From 67-14 sp035502775 (GTDB lineage: Bacteria > Actinomycetota > Thermoleophilia > Solirubrobacterales > 70-9), in contig DATJUB010000067.1 in the NCBI GenBank assembly GCA_035502775.1, forward strand, positions 5,597 to 69,596: a stretch of DNA of 64,000 nucleotides, in the 5' to 3' direction. Below the pieces are notes generated by a model, which worked only from the letters and a program-made list of their open reading frames with translations, was not told the DNA's origin and did not search any database. Made by a program: the position numbers and the translations under genes. Positions 59,587-64,000 of the stretch are shown piece by piece. Positions within the stretch are counted from its first letter, which is position 1. Each line of letters starts with the position of its first letter.

Positions 59587-60321
59587 TCAGGACTGCGATC
59601 CGGGTGAGACCGTGGTCGGCTCGACCTCGGCCTCGGACTTCTCGATCACGAACTTGTAGAAGGCGAACGCCAGCGCTGCACCGAGCAGCGGGCCGACCAC
59701 GTAGACCCATCCGTCGGCGAACTCGCCGGAGACCAGAGCCGGGCCGAACCAGCGGGCCGGGTTGACCGAAGCGCCGGTGAGCGGTCCGAAGACCATGCCG
59801 ATCGCGGCGAAGGTCAGGCCGATGGCCAGCGGAGCCCATTCCTTCTTGGCCCTGATGCCCAGCGCCACAGCCAGGACGGTCAGGACGAGCAGGAAGGCGC
59901 CGAGTCCCTCGACGATCAGTCCCTGGCTCGCGCCGCCGAGCAGCGGGCTGATGGCCGCGGAACCGTAGTTGGAGGCGCGTCCTTCGTCCTCGAGCAGAGC
60001 CTTGGTCAGCAGGGCGCCGAGAACACCGCCGGAAAGCTGGGCGAGGATATAGATGACCGCGTCAACCGGGGCGATCTTCCTCATCAGCGCGGCACCGAAG
60101 GTGATCGCGGGGTTGAAATGTCCACCGCTGGCTATCCCGATCCCGATGATGAGGACACACAGGATGAAGCCGTAGGTGAGCCCGACCACGGCGAAATCAG
60201 AACCAAACTGGGCCGACTCTCCAACTGAGATGAAGAGAACGCCGACGCTGGTGATGAAGAAGACCAAGAACAAGGTCCCGACCAACTCGGCGATGTATGC
60301 GGCGAGACCGCGATCTTGCAT
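59587..60321 (-). CDS. Aquaporin/MIP-family channel
   Basis: 244 residues from ATG 60321 with a GGGAGG ribosome site ten bases upstream; a TTG three codons earlier is too close to it. Six hydrophobic segments and both pore half-helices are visible: GGHFNPAITFG (first NPA) and GASVNPARWFGPAL (second NPA, followed by Arg). The channel conducts water and possibly small uncharged solutes such as peroxide or glycerol. Its place directly upstream of catalase on the same strand makes peroxide passage an attractive but untested idea. Confidence 0.94.
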   Translation of the reverse strand: MQDRGLAAYIAELVGTLFLVFFITSVGVLFISVGESAQFGSDFAVVGLTYGFILCVLIIGIGIASGGHFNPAITFGAALMRKIAPVDAVIYILAQLSGGVLGALLTKALLEDEGRASNYGSAAISPLLGGASQGLIVEGLGAFLLVLTVLAVALGIRAKKEWAPLAIGLTFAAIGMVFGPLTGASVNPARWFGPALVSGEFADGWVYVVGPLLGAALAFAFYKFVIEKSEAEVEPTTVSPGSQS

Positions 60322-60479
60322 GAAAATCAAACCTCCCGTGGCTTTTGTCGATTACGACCCACCGGCAGTGGGCGAAGTGACGGCATACTACCGTCGTTCC
60401 CGCCAGATACCTCTGGGCTCCATTCCGCTGGCGAGTCTATATGCACCGGCGTACGGTTGGGTGCCGCCTCGCCGATTGG

Positions 60480-60800
60480 TCAGATCAGTTCATCCGTCAG
60501 CGACGGCAGCTCGCGTGACATGCGGGAACGCGGAACCACCTTGGTAACGCCCGCCTCCACCGCGCGTTTGCGGGTGTCGACGTCGACATGCGAATAGAAG
60601 CCGATCGCGGGCGCGTCCAGGGCCGCCAGCTCGACCGGATCGACCCCGTCGAGATCGCAGACGATCAGGTCGATCGAGGCGACCGAGTCCTCCGGCGGCA
60701 GTTTCGCGCCGACCGTCACGTCATGTCCGGCGGCCTTCAAGCTTTCGCTGACCCGGCTCGCGAGCATCAGATCGGCGACACAGGCGTAGACCTTGGCCAT
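60480..60800 (-). CDS. Receiver-like small protein, function unknown
   Basis: 106 residues from ATG 60800 (MAKVYACVADLMLASRVSES). The alternation of strands and helices, with LIVCDLDGVDPVELAAL and a GFYSHVDVDTRKRAVEAGVT ending, is like a response regulator receiver domain that lacks the usual phosphorylation pocket. I do not recognise a named family. It ends the minus-strand run that starts with the 120-residue gene at 61179. The gap 60322-60479 between it and aquaporin contains nothing recognisable. Confidence 0.65.
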   Translation of the reverse strand: MAKVYACVADLMLASRVSESLKAAGHDVTVGAKLPPEDSVASIDLIVCDLDGVDPVELAALDAPAIGFYSHVDVDTRKRAVEAGVTKVVPRSRMSRELPSLTDELI

Positions 60801-60816
60801 CTTCGCGGCGGATCCG

Positions 60817-61179
60817 CTAGATGGCGCGGCGCTGGCGGAACTCTTCCCGAACGCTCTCGGGACGGCCCCACATCTGCACCACTTCGGAACGACCCTCGCG
60901 GACCTCGCGCAGCTGGATCGCGCCGGTGAAGCCCTCTTCGTCGAGCCTGTGCATGATGCCGAGCACGGTTTCGGGGGCGGCGGCGCGGCCGAAACTGTGA
61001 GCGACCAGCACCCGCCAATGCCAATCGGCACGTGAGTACGGCTGGCCGTTGATGAAGCTGAGATGGACCGCGGCATCGATGTACCGGGTCTCGTCGTCTA
61101 TCCGGAGATCGAACTCGAGGTCGGTCCAATCGCTCGGGAGTGAATCCAGAATGTCCTGAAAATCGTCAGCCAGCGCCAT
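60817..61179 (-). CDS. Conserved-looking small protein, function unknown
   Basis: 120 residues, acidic at the start (LADDFQDILDSLPSDWTDLEFDLRI) and basic at the end (RRAI). It contains HLSFINGQPYSRADWHWRV and TVLGIMHRLDEEGFTGAIQL, which look like ordered domain segments. No signal or membrane segment. Coupled with the gene at 60480-60800 by a 16-base gap. Divergent from the YgfZ-like gene. No function assigned. Confidence 0.7.
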   Translation of the reverse strand: MALADDFQDILDSLPSDWTDLEFDLRIDDETRYIDAAVHLSFINGQPYSRADWHWRVLVAHSFGRAAAPETVLGIMHRLDEEGFTGAIQLREVREGRSEVVQMWGRPESVREEFRQRRAI

Positions 61180-61217
61180 CGGGCAAGCCTAGCGCTTGAA
61201 GACCCTAGAATCGAGGC

Positions 61218-62186
61218 ATGTCAACGGTCCCGCTCCCAGATCTCGATGCCGAATACCGCCAGATCCGCGAGGAATGCGGTCTGTTGGACCGTGCCGACCG
61301 GTTCAGCCTGACCGTGAGCGGGACCGAGGCCGCCGAGTTCCTGCAGGGCCAGGTCACCAACGACGTCGAAGGTCTCGGGGTCGGGGAAGGCTGCTACGCC
61401 GCCCTGCTGAACCGCAAGGGGCATCTCCAGGCGGACATGCGGATCCTCCATGTCGCCGACGGCGAGTTCTGGATCGACACCGAGGGCACCGCCGGACCGC
61501 GTGTCCTCAAGCATTTCTCGATGTACAAGATCGGCCGTCAGGTCGAGGCCGAGGCCGCCGATCGCCGCATCCTCTCCCTGGTCGGTCCGGGCGCGATCGA
61601 GGTCGCCGGGCTCGCTCCCGGAGACGAGTACGACTCGACCGGGGCGACGATCGCCGGATCCGAATGCGTGGTGGTCGCGACCGATCTCGGACTCGACGTG
61701 ATCGTCCCCGGTCAGGCCGCCGACGCTGTGATCGCCGAACTGGAGTCGAAACGGGCGATCCCGGTTTCGGCCGATGCGGTCGAGATCCTGCGGGTCGAGT
61801 CCGGGCGCCCCCGCTTCGGCAAGGAGATGACCGAGGCCTCGATGCCGGCCGAGGCCGGCATCGTCGAAAAGGCGGTCAACTTCACCAAGGGCTGCTACAT
61901 CGGCCAGGAGCCCGTTGCCCGGCTCCATTATCGCGGCAAGCCGAACCGTCACCTGCGCGGACTGCGGTTCAGCGGTCCGGTCGAAGCCGGATCGACCGTC
62001 CGGCTCGGCGAACGGGACCTGGGTGCGGTCGGCACCGCCGTGCTCTCACCGGCCACCGGCCAGATCGGCATGGCGATCCTGCGGAAGGAAGCCGAACCGG
62101 GATCGACCGTGGTGGTCGAGACGAACGGATCCGAGATCGAGGCGGAGGTGGTCGAGCTGCCCTTCATCGAGGATCCCGCCTCATGA
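61218..62186 (+). CDS. ygfZ: YgfZ/GcvT-family folate-binding protein
   Basis: 322 residues from ATG 61218. The GcvT-like N-terminal (GLLDRADRFSLTVSGTEAAEF, QGQVTNDVEGL), KGHLQADMRI and the family signature KGCYIGQE near residue 225 with Cys are seen; the C-terminal barrel follows. Lacking full glycine-cleavage context, it fits YgfZ, which helps iron-sulfur cluster enzymes and tRNA modification in a folate-dependent way. It shares an ATGA overlap with the acyltransferase gene. Confidence 0.9.
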   Translation: MSTVPLPDLDAEYRQIREECGLLDRADRFSLTVSGTEAAEFLQGQVTNDVEGLGVGEGCYAALLNRKGHLQADMRILHVADGEFWIDTEGTAGPRVLKHFSMYKIGRQVEAEAADRRILSLVGPGAIEVAGLAPGDEYDSTGATIAGSECVVVATDLGLDVIVPGQAADAVIAELESKRAIPVSADAVEILRVESGRPRFGKEMTEASMPAEAGIVEKAVNFTKGCYIGQEPVARLHYRGKPNRHLRGLRFSGPVEAGSTVRLGERDLGAVGTAVLSPATGQIGMAILRKEAEPGSTVVVETNGSEIEAEVVELPFIEDPAS

Positions 62187-63226
62187 CGACCCGCCGCCAA
62201 GGACTCGGCGGCGCTCCATTGGGCTCGGACAGCCCGCTGTTCGGCGGCAACGGATCGCCCCGGACCGAGACCGATCCGAAGGCGGACGCCGCCGCCACGG
62301 CGAGTTCCCCCGAGATCTATCCGCCCTGGGATCCCCGGGCCGACGACTACGCCTCGGCGCCGCTGCCGGAAGATCCCGGCCCCGAAGAGATCGAGAAGGC
62401 GATCGAGGACCTGCGGGAGCTGCTGCCGGCCGCCGAGACGGACCGGGCGCTGGATGACTGGGGGCGTTCGGAAACGGTGGTCTCGGCGATGGAGCCCCTG
62501 CTCAACTTCTACTACCGGTACTGGTTCCGGGTCGAGGTCGAGGGCATCGAGAACGTGCCCGCCGACAAGGGCGCGCTGCTCGTGTCCAACCATTCCGGTG
62601 CGCTTCCGCCGGACGCGCCGATGATCATGCAGGCGATCCGCAACGAGCACAGCTCTCCGCGGCCGCTCTACATGCTCGGCGAACATTGGTTCAAGGGCTA
62701 CCCGGGGATCTCGATGCTGGTCAACAAGATGGGTCTCGTACCGGCCCACCGCGAGAACGCGCAGCGGCTGCTTCACGATGAGGACCGGCTCGCGATCGTG
62801 TTCCCCGAAGGACAGAAAGGCAGCCGCAAGGTGTACTGGCAGCGGTACCGCCTGCGCCGCTTCGGCCGTGGCGGGTTCGTCCGCACCGCGATCCGGGCCC
62901 GGGTTCCGATCGTGCCGATCGCCCTGGTCGGAGGTGAGGAGGCGATGCCGATCTTCGCTCACATGCGCCTGCTCCAGAAACTGAGCGGCCTGATCTACTT
63001 CCCGCTCACCCCGTCCTTCCCGCAGTTCGGGCTCGCGGCCCCCTTCATGTATCTGCCGTCGAAATTCAAGATCCGGTTCATGGAACCGATCGACATGTCC
63101 CAGTATCCGCCGGAGACGGCCGGGGATCCGGCCGAGGTCCAGAACATCTCGGAACGCATCCGAGCCCAGATCCAGCACCAGCTCGACGACATGATCGGCG
63201 AGCGCGAATCGGTGTGGATGGGCTGA
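62183..63226 (+). CDS. Lysophospholipid acyltransferase (PlsC-like)
   Basis: 347 residues from ATG 62183. A disordered N-terminal extension of about 90 residues is rich in Gly, Pro, Asp and Ala. The PlsC domain follows: SNHSGALPPDAPM (acyltransferase His and Asp, spaced H-x6-D as in some bacterial members), FPEGQKGSRKVYWQRYRLRR (second site) and VPIALVGGEEAMPIFA (third). It transfers an acyl chain from acyl-CoA or acyl-ACP to a lysophospholipid. The link with ygfZ is only positional. Confidence 0.9.
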   Translation: MTTRRQGLGGAPLGSDSPLFGGNGSPRTETDPKADAAATASSPEIYPPWDPRADDYASAPLPEDPGPEEIEKAIEDLRELLPAAETDRALDDWGRSETVVSAMEPLLNFYYRYWFRVEVEGIENVPADKGALLVSNHSGALPPDAPMIMQAIRNEHSSPRPLYMLGEHWFKGYPGISMLVNKMGLVPAHRENAQRLLHDEDRLAIVFPEGQKGSRKVYWQRYRLRRFGRGGFVRTAIRARVPIVPIALVGGEEAMPIFAHMRLLQKLSGLIYFPLTPSFPQFGLAAPFMYLPSKFKIRFMEPIDMSQYPPETAGDPAEVQNISERIRAQIQHQLDDMIGERESVWMG

Positions 63227-63254
63227 CGCCCGCCGGTCGGATACATTTCACCGC

Positions 63255-63722
63255 GTGAGGGGATCTCTGTTCTGTGCCACAGCAGTTCTCGCGGCGGGAG
63301 TCTTTCTCTCCGCCTGCGGCGCCGAGACACATCCGAACGACCCGCGGCCACCGGTGCCCCAGGTCCTCAGCGTCTCGATCGCCGATGACGAGATCCTCGT
63401 CTCGCCCGAGGTCGTCAGCCTGCCGGGACGCCGCCCGGTCAACATCAGCCAGAATGAGAACGCCCCGATCAACCAGGCCGACCGGAAGGCACCCGCGGTG
63501 GTCCAGTTCGCGATCAGCAACCTGACTTCCCGAAACACCCGGATGATCGTCGAAGGCCCGGTCGAGGCCAGCCAGGTGATGACCGCCGAAGGCTCCGGCG
63601 GTTTCCGCAAGGCGCTGCCGACCGGCATCTACCGGATCAGTTCCCCGGCCAGCTCGGGAACCGTGCGGTTCGCGGTCGGGCGCAGCCGAGTCTCTTCGAA
63701 CGGCGATCTGCTCACTCCCTAG
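63255..63722 (+). CDS. Small lipoprotein, function unknown
   Basis: 155 residues from GTG 63255. A lipoprotein signal (ATAVLAAGVFLSAC) is followed by a predicted beta-rich domain with VVQFAISNLTSRNTRMIVEGP, QVMTAEGSGGFRKALPTGIY and TVRFAVGRSRVSSNGDLL. That order (ligand-binding beta sandwich ending in Ser/Leu) recalls cupredoxin-like or dispersed beta-sandwich lipoproteins, but metal ligands are not visible. Exported and anchored; no function assigned. Confidence 0.75.
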   Translation: MRGSLFCATAVLAAGVFLSACGAETHPNDPRPPVPQVLSVSIADDEILVSPEVVSLPGRRPVNISQNENAPINQADRKAPAVVQFAISNLTSRNTRMIVEGPVEASQVMTAEGSGGFRKALPTGIYRISSPASSGTVRFAVGRSRVSSNGDLLTP

Positions 63723-63764
63723 CCGTTGGTGGCCGCGTCCTTTGGGACCGGCGTTTCGGGGAAG

Positions 63765-63874
63765 CGGGTTGGTTGTGGGGATGCCCCCTTCCGGGGCAGA
63801 ACCTCTGTAGCTGCTCTGAAGTCTCGCTGACCCTGTAAGGGAGCCCTCCAGGGCGCATCCCCACAACCAACCCG
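63765..63874. repeat. 110-base unit bounded by 20-base perfect inverted repeats
   Basis: The arms 63765-63784 and 63855-63874 are exact inverted copies (CGGGTTGGTTGTGGGGATGC). The 70-base loop holds two smaller stems, GCCCC-CTTC-CGGGGC-like at 63784-63797 and GCCC-TCCA-GGGC at 63843-63854. No reading frame or known RNA signature is recognisable in it. It could be a structured RNA, a terminator of the lipoprotein gene, or a small mobile palindrome. The rest of the gap 63723-64000 holds a weak hairpin near 63737-63751 and one at 63881-63924 (GACCACG/CGTGGTC) and nothing else I can name. Confidence 0.7.
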
Positions 63875-64000
63875 TTCCAGGACCACGTTCGTGCGGGACG
63901 AAGCCCGTGCAACCGGCGTGGTCTCAGGCACAGATCACCGAGGCTCGAGAAATGTGGGTGAAAGGCCGAGTCTCGGGTGGCTGAGGTCGGGGTGGAGACG

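Noticed and set aside
63765..63874. Stem-loop considered as 6S RNA, SRP RNA or RNase P RNA
   Set aside because: Length and loop sequence do not show the conserved bases of those RNAs; the perfect 20-base stem is unlike 6S RNA.

Overview
This 64 kb window is GC-rich, densely coding bacterial DNA, most likely a chromosomal segment of a high-GC actinobacterium, probably class Thermoleophilia (Solirubrobacterales-like). The reasons are a complete mycofactocin cluster, an F420 biosynthesis operon with a fused CofG/CofH (FbiC), an abundance of acyl-CoA dehydrogenases, and GTG/TTG starts with ATGA-type overlaps. The class-level placement is an inference; I could not compare it with any database.

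Layout. (1) 1-8617, minus strand: a substrate-binding lipoprotein, ABC ATPase and permease of the ribose type, then HyuA, a HyuB carrying an extra C-terminal zinc-ribbon domain, and the start of an acyl-CoA dehydrogenase cut by the window edge. (2) 8786-17477, minus strand: a beta-oxidation-like gene set behind an IclR regulator (enoyl-CoA hydratase, two mycofactocin-type SDRs, an APH-fold kinase, a paired acyl-CoA dehydrogenase, a second hydratase, a hydroxyacyl-CoA dehydrogenase). A divergent plus-strand set (thiolase, acyl-CoA dehydrogenase, SDR) runs to 20895. (3) 20831-27308, minus strand: the mycofactocin operon mftA-mftF, downstream of thiC with its TPP riboswitch. (4) 27428-36279: two very large secreted repeat proteins flanking a PLP-dependent deaminase-like enzyme and a zinc alcohol dehydrogenase. 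(5) 36364-41888: five tRNA genes, two alpha/beta hydrolases, a sulfotransferase-sulfatase pair and a small membrane protein. (6) 41910-51067: a degenerate M28-like membrane protein, acetoacetyl-CoA synthetase, an AbiEi/DUF559 protein flanked by long hairpins, a PAP2 phosphatase, acyl-CoA carboxylase, hydroxybutyryl-CoA dehydrogenase, an HMG-CoA-lyase-like enzyme and a thioesterase. (7) 51132-57122: the F420 operon npdG-cofD-cofC-cofE, a RibD/DHFR-like gene, and convergent fbiC. (8) 57235-64000: a cupredoxin lipoprotein, catalase, aquaporin, two small unknown proteins, a YgfZ-like protein, an acyltransferase, a small lipoprotein and a long stem-loop.

The most interesting signal is a shared 14-base dyad, TTCTGT-N4-AGAA. 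It occurs twice in the divergent IclR/thiolase promoter region, once upstream of the ABC transporter-Hyu operon, and once with one mismatch immediately upstream of mftA. I infer an IclR-controlled regulon in which uptake, CoA-dependent catabolism (including two SDRs of the type that use mycofactocin) and synthesis of the mycofactocin cofactor are switched on together. Other points of note are a HyuB-zinc domain fusion, families of intergenic palindromes, a non-catalytic peptidase-like protein and a sulfation/desulfation gene pair.
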